Program-made: the position numbers and the translations under genes
Origin: Anaeramoeba flamelloides
Lineage: Eukaryota > Metamonada > Anaeramoebidae
Length of the DNA: 64,000 bases
Direction of reading: 5' to 3'
Assembly: GCA_027625915.1 (NCBI GenBank)
Contig: JANTQA010000012.1
Span: forward strand, 5,664,501-5,728,500
Shown here: piece by piece, positions 25,359-37,959 of the stretch
How positions within the stretch are numbered: the stretch's first letter is position 1
How the letters are laid out: every line of letters begins with the position of its first letter
The notes under the pieces: generated by a model
Told to the model about the DNA's origin: nothing
Databases searched by the model: none
The model's input: the letters and a program-made list of their open reading frames with translations, nothing else

Positions 25359-28300
25359 AAAACAAAAACAAAAACAAAAGAAAAACAAAAATTTGAAAAA
25401 GCAAAACTAAAATTTGCAAAATTATAAAAAATGATTCTGATCCAAAAATTTGAAAATATTTTTTGTTAAGAATACTGGAATAAACCCTCAAAACAACTTC
25501 CATTAACATTATAAAGTGAGTCAAAATTTTTGAAAAATAGTTTAGATCTGAAAAATATACCATCATTTTTGATATTTTTTTACCTATTTTTACTAGAGAA
25601 AAATAACATGTTTATTGTCACTATTGAATAATAAATATTTTTAGGAGTCTTTAATAAAATTCCGAAATTTTTATTTAGAAATTCTGAAAAACAAGAGCAA
25701 TTAACAACTCCTCTTTCTTCAATAATAATAAAAAAATATATTTATTTTTTTTTCGATCAATATTTTTTTATAATAATTAATTAAAATTGATTATTTGTAA
25801 AAAAATTCTCAATAATACAAAATTAAAAACAAAAATTAAACAAAAAAATTATATTTTATAATAATTTCATAATAAAGTAACAATAAATGAAAAAGGAGTT
25901 CAAATAATATTTTTTTTTCACATATTTTTTTAAAAATGAATCATTAAAAGATTTTTATTTTTAAATCCTTTGAATTCAAAAATCAATAAAGTTAAAATAA
26001 ATAAATACCAAAGAAATCTTGGTTATTTTGACTAGAAATGGATTAGGGTCTGGAATAGAAATATTTATTTTTTGAAAAATTCAGAATAACTTGGGAATAT
26101 CAATATATCAAATTAAATAAACATCATTTCTTAAATTTATTTTTAATATTAAATTGATAATAAGAATAGTTATTCTATTTTAACAACAATAGAATTTTTA
26201 AAAAAAAATGAAAAAAAATTTGATAAACATTAAGAAATTGCTATAATAAACACCAATAAATTAATAGAAATTTGCTTTTACTTTAAATTAGCACAATCCA
26301 GGATTTCATATTTTTTTTAAAAAACACTAATTCATCATATTGAGTTCAAGATCAAAAAAATAATATAAATAATTGTATTATTTCTTATTCCACAGTTATA
26401 AATTTATAAAACAATAACTTTAATATTTTTTTGTAATCACAATTAAAAAAAAAAGAAAAAAAAATTTTATGTAGTTAAATTAATAATTTCGTATTCGTAA
26501 ATTGATAGTTTTATTTTGATATTTGATTTTAAGTTTAATCAATTCGTATCACAATTATTAAGATTTTTGAACTTTTATTTCCTTCACAAATATCATAAAA
26601 ATCATAGAAATCATATCTTGATTTAAAGTTCAAAATGTATTATTATTTCAAAATTTTTCAACTTTTAAATATTGTTTTGATTTTTTTTTTTTTTTTTTCT
26701 TTTTTTTCTTGTCTAAAAAAAAAAAACAAAAAAAGAAAAATTCAAATTTCCATTAATAAAGTTGAATAAATTCTAAACAATAAACAATAAATTATATTAA
26801 AATTCAAAATAATTTCAAAAAATGTAAAAAAAATTTGTTTTAATAAAAAAAACAAAAAAAAAAAAAATAGTGTAAAGTATCAGATCATAGCACTTTAAAA
26901 AAAAGTACTGAGATTGGGCAATCATTAATTGAAATGAGAGGATTTTTAGATTATGGAATTTTGGAAGGACCATTAGTTTTGACACAATCAAGAAATGTTA
27001 AAAATGAATCAACTGGTAATAAGGAAAAGCAGGTTACCAAAACTGAAGGAGGATCTATTTTAGGATTGGTTGAAGTTGATGAATTACCATCGCATCAGCA
27101 ATATGGAGATATTGTTATTTTAAAACCTGGAAGAAATTATATTGGTGTAAAAATTAGCCGATGTACAAACTTAAGAAGTGCGGATCAAAATGGCTTTTCT
27201 GATCCCTTTGTTATTGTTGAATTTGGAGGCTTTAAGCAAAGGACTAAGGTAATATATAGATCTTTAGATCCAGTTTTTGAAGAAACCTTATATTTTTCGA
27301 TCAAAGTTGGGTTACTGACTGAGCAGAACATTGGTAAAAAGGGAAACGTCAAGGTTATGGTCTTTGATTATGATGAAGCAGGAGATGATTTCCTGGGCTC
27401 ATGTGAAATTGAATTGAAGGATATTGTTAAATCACCAGAGGGCAAGGCAGGAAATGAATTCAATAAATGTACAAGTAGAGTTTTAAGTGAAAGATACAAT
27501 TTGATTTACAATGGGGAGGAGACTGAGCAATCAATTGACTTAAAGGCATGGTTCCAGCCCGATGTACCACAGGAGTTTACCTTTGAAAATGTGGAAAAGG
27601 CCCTAACAAAAAAAAAATTGTCCAAAAGTTATCGAAAAAGAGAACAAATCTGGAGACAAAAGATCCCAAAGTCAAGTTTGGAAAAAGGAGAATTTGAAAT
27701 AGCAGGAGCAGATGAAAACTATTGCGAAAACTTTATTCCTACATATATGTTTAAAATGGATCTTCCGAGAGACCTTAGAGATCGGCAATCAATTGCACGA
27801 ACCGTCAAGTGCTTTACCTATGAGAATGATGAGATCACCTTTGGTGGAAGAAGGGATGTATGGTGTTCCCCAAACTTCTTTTTATCCTTAATGAAGGGTT
27901 CTGCCGAGGAACATGCTGCCTTACATGTTTCAATGTTATTAGGCCTCGACATTGATGCGTATCTTTGTCAGGGTAAAACAAAAACAGGAGATGTGCATTA
28001 TTGGGTAATGATCAGAGAAGATAATGGTGATATTACCTTTTGCGAGTGTTCCACTAACAAGGAATACCATTTAGAAAAAAAATGGAAAGGAAGAGAGGAA
28101 GAAATTGAATTAGATATTGATAAAAGAAAGAAAAACAAAAAGAAAAAGAAAAAGAAAATGAAAAATGAAAAAGTACAAGTTGATTCTGAAGATTCGGATG
28201 AATTAGAAAAAAGCCAAGATGAAAAAAATGAAAAAAAGGAGAAAAAAATTCAACTTGAAGGATCAGACAGCGAAAATGATGATGATGAAGAAGAAGAAGA

Positions 28301-29183
28301 AGAAGAAGAAGAAATTAAGGACGAATTAATAATACCATATATGACAATAGAAATCATTGCAAATCATCAAAATTTATGGGGCAATGTACAAGAAAGCTTA
28401 AACCCAGTTGATTTAACATTCGATTTAGAAAACAACAAACTGTGGAACCCATTCGTGGATCCCGAAGATGGATTTACAAAGGATGTAAAACCATTCTATG
28501 AACCATCCAGATTAGGACCTAGGATCCCTGTAGGAAGAGCAAAGCTTTTTGCAAATAGGATCAGAAAGGAAGTTATTGCAGGATATACCAATTTCAGGCA
28601 TGGACAAAATAAAAAAACAATCTTTTTAAAAAAATTCACCCCAGTAATTGAATCGGATCTTGCTTACTTCGAAAAGCAAGCAATGGGGGTTTTGACCGAA
28701 GAAGAGGAAAAAAAACACAAAATATGGGCTGGTAAAGTTGCAGAATTATGCCCACAGGGTTATAAATTCCAAGGATATACAATTAATTTTACTTATACAG
28801 ACCCAACAAGAATTAGAAATTATATAATGGACAAATATGAACACCATTTAGATGAAGACAAAGATACAGTTTTCGCCTGTGGTGCATTCGTGCAAGGATA
28901 TTTCGGTAGAGTTAGTTCAGTGTGGGTAATGATTTGTATAATGAGAGTTAACACACCATTGGAAAGCAACGGAAAAGAGGAAGAAAAAAAAGACGAGAAA
29001 AAATCGAAGAAAAAAAATGAGAAAAAGGGTAAAGCTACCAAGTCAGATAAGTCTGTGAAATCAGAGAAAAAAATTACAAACGTAGATTCTAAAAAACCTA
29101 AAAAGAAGAAAAAGAAAAATCAAACAGCAAAAGTTCCATTGTTATCTGATAATTCGACAGATGACGAATTAGAGAAGGATTAA
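20759..29183 (+). CDS. CC2D2A/CEP76-like triple-C2, transglutaminase-like ciliary protein
   Basis: Three exons, 20759-20983, 21449-22114 and 26871-29183, join in phase 0 to give about 1067 residues. The start is an ATG after an A/T-rich leader, and residues 1-65 are acidic. C2-1 (about 67-207) spans intron 1 (FKLVIRNIS / IRNCTTESPKIRFTFGG). C2-2 (about 213-335) is split by intron 2: exon 2 ends ELENEDLL and exon 3 opens CKVSDHSTLKKSTEIGQSL. C2-3 (about 384-523) has the Asp-rich loops of a calcium-binding C2 (NGFSDPFV, DYDEAGDDF). Residues about 604-698 match the transglutaminase-like domain of CC2D2A/CEP76 (FGGRRDVWCS, EEHAAL, VHYWVMIRE). A Lys then Asp/Glu linker follows (about 708-778). The C-terminal region has the family's NLWGNVQESLNPVDLTFDL, YTINFTYTDP and SSVWVMICI signatures, and a Lys-rich tail ends the protein. 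Family members build the ciliary transition zone or centriole; orthology to CC2D2A itself is inferred, not proven. An in-frame ATG at 26934 is not the true start. Confidence 0.88.
22410..22935 (-). repeat. TIR element family J, copy 3 (in intron 2)
   Basis: Collinear with 15205-15715. The right end reads ACAACTGGGCCAATTTGG next to a TATATA run, matching the inverted CAAAGGGGCCCAGTT-type terminus of the family. Lies in the 4.76-kb intron of the CC2D2A-like gene. Confidence 0.65.
23163..23410. repeat. Imperfect 250-bp palindrome in intron 2
   Basis: AAAACTTTTTTGAA and GAATTAAAACTTTTTTGAA on the left have complements AAAAAAGTTTTAATTC and AAAACTTTAAAAAAG on the right, around a central AAAGGTTGGAATAGG core. 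Low complexity makes the boundaries uncertain; it may be a decayed hairpin element. Confidence 0.4.
23475..23663. repeat. 189-bp MITE with 19-bp TIRs in intron 2
   Basis: GCTTTAAGGGACTAATCTC at 23475-23493 and the reverse complement of 23645-23663, GCTTTAAGGGACTAGTCTC, agree at 18 of 19 positions. The interior is AT-rich without an open frame. I saw no second copy in this window. Confidence 0.8.
24385..24665. repeat. Palindrome-module array E, copy 2 (in intron 2)
   Basis: Two palindromic modules in tandem. The first runs from TCTAGGTTTTTTTTACTTT through AAATAAACAGAAAATTT and its complement to AAAAAAAACCTAACG. The second runs from TTTCCAGAATTCAAAA through a central ATTTTACTC region to TTTAAATTCTGGAAAACCC. 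Both module types recur in the other E arrays. Confidence 0.7.
24936..25540 (-). repeat. Family H element with perfect 20-bp TIRs and A52 run
   Basis: TTTCAAAAATTGTGACTCAC at 24936-24955 is the exact reverse complement of 25116-25135. A third related motif, GTGAGTCAAAATTTTTGAAA, lies at about 25516-25535. A run of about 52 A occupies 25305-25356. The whole block is the reverse complement of 37330-37920. The 88-codon reverse frame here is a product of the homopolymer. Confidence 0.7.
25541..26870. other. Remaining intron 2 sequence, no feature seen
   Basis: AT-rich sequence with long A and T runs leading to the acceptor AAAAAAATAG at 26870. I see no further repeat match or open frame that I can support. 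Confidence 0.5.
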
Positions 29184-30140
29184 TTATTTATTCTTATTTT
29201 TATTCTCTCTTATTTCTTATAATTTTACTTTTTTTATTTTTATTTTTATTTGGATTTTATTTCTTTTCTGATAAAGTTTTTAATTTCTTTTATTTTTCAA
29301 ATTTATTTTGAAAATATTATTCAAGTTCTTTAGATAAACAATTTCTAATCTAATAAATAAATGAAAAAAAAAAAAAAAAATTATTTTTTCAATTTTTATT
29401 TTTATTTTTATTTTTATTTTTTCTTTTGTTATTTTTATATTTTAAAAAATGGTGTTGAAAAATTGTAACCTTTCTTTTATAATTTTTGTATATTTTTGAA
29501 AGAACTTTGTAAAATTAGTAAATAAAATTACAAAAGTTTTTTGTTTTTAACAAGATTATTAAATTTTCATCCTATTATTAGAACACTTATATTCTGTATT
29601 GTAATTTATAAATCGTTTTCCTGGTTCCAAATCAATTAGGAGTGTAATAAAAAGAAAAATTGACTATATCATCTTAGTATCTTAACTATTTTTAACAATA
29701 ATTTATTTAAAAAAAATAGTATTATTAAACTCAATTCAAATAGGAAAATTTAAATATCCAATGGTTTTTTTTTTTTGCTATTTCGTTCAAAGTAAATATT
29801 AATATTAATTGTTTATTTGGACGAAATTTATTTGAATAAAAGGAATGAAATTTTCTGTTCTCATTTTTTTTTGTGATTATTGTAAAACTGTAAAACCCAA
29901 TGTTAATTACAAAGTTTTTATTGTTTTTTTTTTGAGTATAATTTTTTTTTTCTTCCAATTGAGATTTCGAATTGAATAAATTTTCTCAGATAATGAAAAA
30001 TTTATTGTGTCATTTTATTGTTCAAAAAAAAACCTTACATCTTTACGATATTGACCATTTTTTACTTGAGTTTAGGAGACCCTGTTTTCTAAAAAAAAAA
30101 AAAAGTTTTATGATTGTATAGTCTTTCCAAATCTACCATA
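29184..30140. other. 3' flank of the C2 gene, no gene seen
   Basis: T-rich sequence, with (TTTTTA)-like repeats at about 29390-29420, fits a 3' UTR and intergenic spacer. The 75-codon reverse frame at 29731-29958 is low-complexity and unsupported. Confidence 0.5.
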
Positions 30141-30546
30141 AAATTTTAAATAAAAAACAATTGAGTTTTCTATTCTTATTTTCCATTTTCAAAAAATTTT
30201 GAAATAAGAGTTATTATTCCAAAAAAAAATTCGATAAATGAGTTATTATTCAAATTTTTTGAAAATCAAAAAAAAATTTTCTGAAAATTTATGAAGTAAC
30301 TTTAAAATAATGTTCAAAAATGGTACAATTTTTAAAGATCAGTAAATATTGATATATTTTTTGAACTTTTTTAGACTGATAATTTTGAAGTTTCACGGGA
30401 TCTTCAAATTTTTTTTTTTTTGATTTTCAAAAAATTTGAATAATAACTCATTTATCGAATTTTTTTTTGGAATAATAACTCTTATTTCAAAATTTTTTGA
30501 AAATGGAAAATAAGAATAGAAAACTCAATTTTGTTTTATTTAAAAT
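30141..30546. repeat. Near-perfect 400-bp palindrome
   Basis: Arms of about 139 bp (30141-30280 and 30408-30546) are almost exact reverse complements; the only clear difference I find is near the outer ends. The loop is about 127 bp. Landmarks are GAGTTTTCTATTCTTATTTT and AAATGAGTTATTATTCAAAT in the left arm and their complements in the right. Such high arm identity implies a recent or conversion-maintained foldback element. No other copy is seen in the window. Confidence 0.9.
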
Positions 30547-32240
30547 TGTCTGGTATGCTTGGGACGGCTGTAGCATTTTTTCAACATATTTTTTATTAAC
30601 ATTAAATCTATTTTGATAATTTTATCAGAAATAAATAATTATAAAATCAGACAAATACAGCTTATAATAATATTTTCTGAAGACTCATTCAAAAAATCAT
30701 ATTATTTTCTTGATTCGAATATAAATTAGACTAATTAAAAGTGAATACAAATAAAAAATTCTGTTCCTAAAACCTTTGTTTTTAAAACTTGTTTTTTTTT
30801 TATAGGGAAGTTTTCTGATCAAAGTTTTTCAATCACAAATTAAAAAGAAAGTTGAGTCAAAAAGATGGTAATTATAAAAAATTTAACATAAAAAAGATCA
30901 AGAAATATATGATTGTTCTTTTTTTTACATTGATCATTTTTTTTTATTTTTTTGATTTCAATTTTTTATTGGGTTTTGTTATTCTATAATACAGTGATCT
31001 ATGATATTCACGGACCCAATAGTAAAATCGTGAATTTAGTTAAAAAAAAGTTTTTTTAGGATTCAAATGAAATAAAATGGTTTGCTCAAAATTCGGAGAG
31101 TTGACTCCTCGCCTTAGCAATTTTGAATTCTAAGGGGTGAAAATGTTTTTTTTTTGGTGGTGGTAGTAACAAACAAAATTCAATTAATTCTTTTTTTAAA
31201 AATTGGGGAATTCTTTAAAATAATAACTTTTTAGATTAATTGATATTTTTCCACTTGTTCCCATGAAGATGTTTTTCCTTTTTGGGGTTATTTCTTTTGA
31301 ACTGTGTTTGAAAAGGTAAAATTCTTCCCTTAATAATTTGGTTAGGTAAATTAAAATAGTTCAGTGTACAAAGAGTTTACTGTTGAAAAAAAGGTTATTC
31401 TTAAATTAAACCCGTTTTAATTTCCAAAATTCAAATAAAAAAAATAAAAAAAAAAGGCAAATTATCTAATAAACAAAAAATATCAATTAGCAAAAATAAA
31501 ATTTCAGGGATATACAATACAAAAATTTAATTTTACAATAAAGAATCATCAGGATTCTAAATGAAAATAAGTCCAATTCACTAGAAAAAGTTTAAATGGG
31601 TTGTCTTATCAATTAAAATTCATTTTTTACAATATAAATTACACATTTCATTTTTATGTATTTTCAAATACTTAAATATCTTCAATTTGAAACAAATTGT
31701 TTTCTCTAAGTACAAAGTCAATTTATTTTAAATTTAATCTAATTTGTGGTTCGTTCATAACCCTAAAATTGATATAGTAAGGATTTTGTAATATTCCTTA
31801 AATGTAAATAAATCATTAAAAAATGAAAAAAATCTTATTGATCTCAATTAGATCCAAAGAAGGATCTTCAAAACTGACACATTTAGATCCAAAATAATAA
31901 TCTACAGCTATTCAATTTTAAAATTGAGTGTCAGGATTTTGCAATTTTTTCTAAAAATGTCCTCATTTTTTATTGTTCTTTTTTTTTTTGATCGATCAGA
32001 CCTCTTCGCCAATTTTTTTTTTATTGAAAATTAGGTGTTAATTAAATTTACAAAAATTATTTTTCAATTTCAAAAAATTCTTTTTCATTGTAACAAACTT
32101 TACAATTAAAAAAAATGTTGTTATCACTTGGATATTTGATAGTTGTTCGTTTTTATCTTTGTTTCATTTAAAAAAAAAAATAATAAATAAAAAAAGTTCA
32201 TTCCTCAACTCATATAAAAATTGTTTAATTTCCCTTTTAG
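30547..32240. other. Intergenic stretch, possible undetected upstream exons
   Basis: No long open frame. An ATG at 31268 begins MKMFFLFGVISFELCLK with a GTAAAA donor and could be a first, signal-peptide-like exon of the gene ending at 32546, but I could not link it in phase. Confidence 0.25.
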
Positions 32241-32546
32241 TTTTTAAAATGGTTATATTTTGATGGACCTAATCCACTCAATATAAAAAAAAGAAAACTG
32301 TTATTTTTTAAGAAAGGTGATTCTTTCAAATTTATAAAGGAAAAAAAAATCAAAATTATTACTAAAATTTGTGTTGATTCTTAACAAAAAAAAGTTGTAT
32401 TCACCTGACTTAAAAATTTCCACAAATGGTTTTGATTTTAGAAACTATTAAATAATTAATTGTTGAATCTATTTTTAGATTTATTTCAATTTTCAGCACG
32501 GGATTTTGGAGATTTGTATAGTCCAAACATCGGGAATAAATGTTGA
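32241..32546 (+). CDS. Last two exons of a possible PLAT-domain protein
   Basis: A strong acceptor (TTTCCCTTTTAG) opens 32241-32316, reading FLKWLYFDGPNPLNIKKRKL then LFFKK and ending with one base of a split codon at a GTGATT donor. A second acceptor (ATTTTTAG) opens 32479-32546, completes the codon as Asp and reads DLFQFSARDFGDLYSPNIGN then KC and TGA. The joined segment, with F..K-DLFQFSA.DFGDLYS..IG, resembles the DxF.....DlGdl..i.IGhd stretch of PLAT/LH2 domains, which bind lipids or proteins. The match is short and there is no W-rich C-terminal strand, so the domain may be partial. The gene converges on TPI, whose stop is about 500 bp downstream. Its 5' exons were not identified. Confidence 0.42.
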
Positions 32547-33050
32547 ATCAACTGTATTTTAATCGACTTATGGTATTTATATTCCGTAAAATAAAATTTT
32601 CATAGAATGCATAAACACCATATATTAAAGACTAATTAAAAAAGAATTAAAAAAAAATCTTGTTTATAAAAAATAAATTTAATTGAAAAAATGAAAAGGT
32701 GTTTTTATATAATTTGTATTTATTCTTTTAAAAATAATAAATAAAAAATAAAAAAAAGATTATTTTATTTTTTATTATTACTAAAAAAAGCCTAAATCAA
32801 AAAATATTTGTAAAATATTTGTTTTTTCATTTGGGAAAAATATTAAAGATTTTTTTAAAAAATAAATTTTCTAGAGAAAAATGGTAACACAAGATTTGAA
32901 ATATAAAATATTTAAAAAAAAAAAATATTCAAAAGAGAAATAAAATGTATGTTGTAACAGAGCAAAATTATTATTTTTATAAAATCAAAAAAACAATTAA
33001 AATATATAAATATATCTATGAATTTAATGATAGAGAATTGATCTGATCAT

Positions 33051-34661
<1,611 letters not shown>

Positions 34662-34762
34662 AGTAATTTGTAGTTTAAATTTCTTGTAAAAAAAAGGTAA
34701 AAAATGTCAAAGAAAACAAAAATTTAAGAAGAAAGAGAAGACAAGCAAAAAATAATAATTAG

Positions 34763-34766
<4 letters not shown>

Positions 34767-34806
<40 letters not shown>
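34767..34806. promoter_or_regulatory. A40/T40 tract upstream of TPI
   Basis: An uninterrupted run of about 40 A (plus strand) lies about 106 bp upstream of the TPI start. Poly(dA:dT) tracts often mark open promoters in AT-rich protists and fungi; in this genome similar tracts also occur inside repeats, so a promoter role is only inferred. Confidence 0.35.
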
Positions 34807-34808
<2 letters not shown>

Positions 34809-36690
34809 AAAGAAAAATACAAACTTAAAAAGGTTTAAAAAAAAATGAAAATATCTTTGGAATTTTGTTTAAATCTTAAAAAATCCAACTTCTGTAAATA
34901 CCTTAAAATGAACGAGTTTTTGTTTTAATTTTAATTTACAGGATTTCTGTTTTTGAGTTTTTATAGTTTCTTCACAAAATCACCAATTGCCTATTTCATA
35001 AACTTGTTCTGTTCCCTTTTTTTCTAAACATTTAATTGACTGTTGAAGGAAATAAAAATTGTGTTTTTAAAAAAAGCAAACTTTGTGATTTGCCTAGACA
35101 AGGTTTTGTTTTTTGGTTTTGATTTACTTTTTTTTTTTTGATGGAAGACAAAACTTTCAAAATCTTTGCATATAAAAAACCTTACTGAGTTTTTTCCAGT
35201 TTGGTGTGATCAAATAATTTTAATTTCAAAGACTTTTTATTTGTAATTTATATTTCGCAAATGTCAAAAAAATTCAATATCAAAATACCTTAACTTGAAT
35301 TTGTGTTAAGTGGTTCTATAACACTGAACAAATTGTATAGAAAGCAAACGTGTGTTAAACGTTAAAATGTGATTTGAAAGTAGTACTTTTAATAAAATGT
35401 ATTTTTTTATTATAAGACTCTTCATCAAATCGAGGTGTCAAAAATTTTAATAGTTTTTGGGATTTATAGTGAAGGGACAAAAGCTCAAAATTACTTAATC
35501 CGACAAAAAGAGAATTTCAAAGTCACTAAATTGTTTTCTTATTCATTAAAGAGTCTCAGTCGCAATTTTTTAGTTAATTATTTGGATTTTTAAAAGCGAT
35601 CAAACTTTTTAGTTTCACCTCAAGGAAGTGAAAACTTGATTAAAAACAAGAAGTTTGTAATAGTAAAAAAATTAAAACAACGATTTTGACACCTGTCAAT
35701 TAGAATAAAACAAATAAATTAGAAAAAGAGTAAAATAATTTTTTTTTTAATTCACTTTTTTTAAATTTCATAACTTCACTTTCAAAAGAGTTTTATTTGA
35801 AAAAAACTTTTATAGTACATAAAATTTTACAGAGTTGTTTCACATTTACGGATTCTCCCAATGAAAAAAATACTACTGATAAAATACAATTATTTTTGGG
35901 AATTTTTACTTGATTTTCCTTTTTGAAATTTTTATACTCAACTTTGAATAATTGATTTTATGAAGTCAAGTGTTAAGAAACTCTATAAAATTAGTTATTC
36001 TTCAAAATATTCTTTGTCAACGAATGTTTGATAAGAAACCGTTCGAAGATTTAAAAAAATGGAATGAAAAAATAATTTGAAATTTATTAGAATTTATCAG
36101 TATTTATTGCAAAATAAATTGAACAAAATTTTCATTCACCTTTCCAATGAAAGATTTTATTATCCTCTAAAATTTGAATTTTTTAATTAGATTAAACCCG
36201 TTTAAATTTTTAATTTTCTCATCTAGAATTGGGGACTTTCGATAAATAGATTTTTATTTTTTAGAATGTCATTATTTTGGGAAAACTGAAGGAAAAAGTT
36301 GATCTTTATTGTTTTGAAATTAACACTAAGTGTTGTCTTTGTTAAAAAATAAGGGTATTATTTTAGAAAGTCATTTTTAGAGATTATGGACAAAATAGAG
36401 AAGTCGCAAATTAACGTAAGTTGATAGTTGAGTAAATGATATTAGGGATCACCATGGTTTATCTCTCTAAAAAATTAATTAGTAAAATAGTAAATATTTA
36501 TCAATCGAATAAGTTAAAAATGATCCTTATATTAGTAAAAAAATCGAAGAATGAAAGAAAAAAAATAAAATTTGGGTTTTCAACAATAAATTGACATCTT
36601 AGCTGCAAAAGATCTTTCTTGTATTTGTCTCGAAATAAGGTTTAGTTATTAAAATAATTCAATTTTTTTCAAAAATTAAAAAAAATAATT
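34807..36690. other. Intergenic stretch upstream of TPI
   Basis: No gene can be supported. Apart from the TIR element at 35433-35694 I see AT-rich sequence. A possible family-C end (AATTTTCATTCACCTTTCCA) lies at about 36128. Confidence 0.5.
35433..35694. repeat. 262-bp element with AGGTGTCAAAA inverted ends
   Basis: AGGTGTCAAAA at the left matches the complement of TTTTGACACCT at the right, with weaker complementarity continuing inward (TTTAATAGTTTTT versus AAAAAAATTAAAAC). Single copy in this window; probable MITE. Confidence 0.55.
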
Positions 36691-36699
36691 AAAGGGGCG

Positions 36700-37320
36700 A
36701 AAAAAATCCCTAACAAGATTTTTAATTGTGAATATTAGTAAAATTTTTATGTAATTTCATTTATTTTCAATCAAATCCTTTTTTTAAGAATCAAACTTTT
36801 TAAATTATAACTCACCCACTTATTAGAATGATGATTAATGAAATTCCACTTGTTCAAAACCCCATTCAATCAATCAAAAAACAATTAGAAAAATTATCAT
36901 TTTTCAAACTCTTAGTAAACCTCTATAAAACTCGATTGTTTTTGAAAAAAGTTGATCTACTTTAGACTATCAAACAATTCCCGGGTATTCTAGAGACACC
37001 TTACTTTGATGAACTTTGGGTAGGTGTATTATTAATCTCATAAAAAAATTGGTTATTTATAAAATGGATTTAATTGAAAATAAATTAAATTTTTCACCAA
37101 TTTTCCTAATATTCACAATTAAAAATCTGTCTGAGGATTGTTTTCATGCCTGGTATTTTTTTTCACTGCTATACATTTATTTTTTTAAAAAATTATTCTT
37201 TCTTAGGGAATATATTGAAATTATAACCCAATTTTTCAAAAAAAGATATAAAAATTTTCATACTTTAGTTTTTTATGTTGATGATTATTGTGAAATTATG
37301 AAAATTAAAAAAAATTACCA
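36700..37320 (+). repeat. Dispersed repeat G, copy 1
   Basis: Collinear with 49200-49710, 56150-56610 and 60540-61020. Landmarks: TTAATTGTGAATATTAGTAA, AATTATAACTCACCCACTTA, CTATAAAACTCGATTG, GATGAACTTTGGGTAGGT. A 102-codon plus frame at 37016-37324 falls inside the repeat and is not preserved in the other three copies. Confidence 0.75.
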
Positions 37321-37329
37321 CTAAACTAG

Positions 37330-37559
37330 ATTTCAAAATTTTTGACTCACTTTATAATGTTTATAGAAGCTGTTTTGAGTGTTTATTCCAGTATTCTTAA
37401 CAAAAAAATATTATCAAATTTTTGGATCAGAATCATTTTTTCTAATTTTGCAAATTAGTTAGTTCTGCTTTTTCAAATTTTTGTTTTTCTTTATGTTTTT
37501 GTTTTTGTTTTTCTTTTTTTTTTTCATAATCGTTTTTTTTTAATTTCTTTTTTTCTGTT

Positions 37560-37594
<35 letters not shown>

Positions 37595-37920
37595 ATGTGA
37601 AAAAAAAAAAATAATAATCAAAATGAAAAGTTCGGCTATATAATGTCTTTGAAAATGAATTTAATTATTCAAAAAAATCTTGTTGTTCAACTTTTTTTCA
37701 GTAAAATTTCAGTAAATAAAAATCTGTAATGCTTATTTTAAAAATTGTTACTCAGTTTTTTTTTAGTTTTTGGTTTTATTTAATTTTTAATTTTTAATAT
37801 ACCAGGTTATTATATATTTACAATGATTTCAAAGTGAATTACAAATCAGGTTTAGTTATTAATTGTTTTTAAATACTAAAGGATAATTTTTTTTTTCAAT
37901 TTATTATTTCAGGTCACTAG
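37330..37920 (+). repeat. Family H element, copy 2
   Basis: Reverse complement of 24936-25540, starting TTTTTGACTCACTTTATAAT and ending near CAGGTCAC. It carries a run of about 26 T (37562-37587) at the position where the other copy carries A52. Confidence 0.7.
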
Positions 37921-37959
37921 AATGTAAAAATAAAAGTGAAAAAAAAGTTATACAAAACT

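Noticed and set aside
26934-29183. Stand-alone 749-residue gene starting at the ATG at 26934
   Set aside because: The frame is open upstream to an acceptor at 26870, and the extra residues complete the C2 domain begun in the exon ending at 22114.
34980-35039. Minus-strand terminal exon reading SIKCLEKKGTEQVYEIGNW
   Set aside because: The acceptor is good, but the candidate upstream exon does not fit in phase, and the piece is only 20 codons.
37016-37324. 102-codon plus frame
   Set aside because: Lies inside repeat G, and the frame is not maintained in the three other copies.
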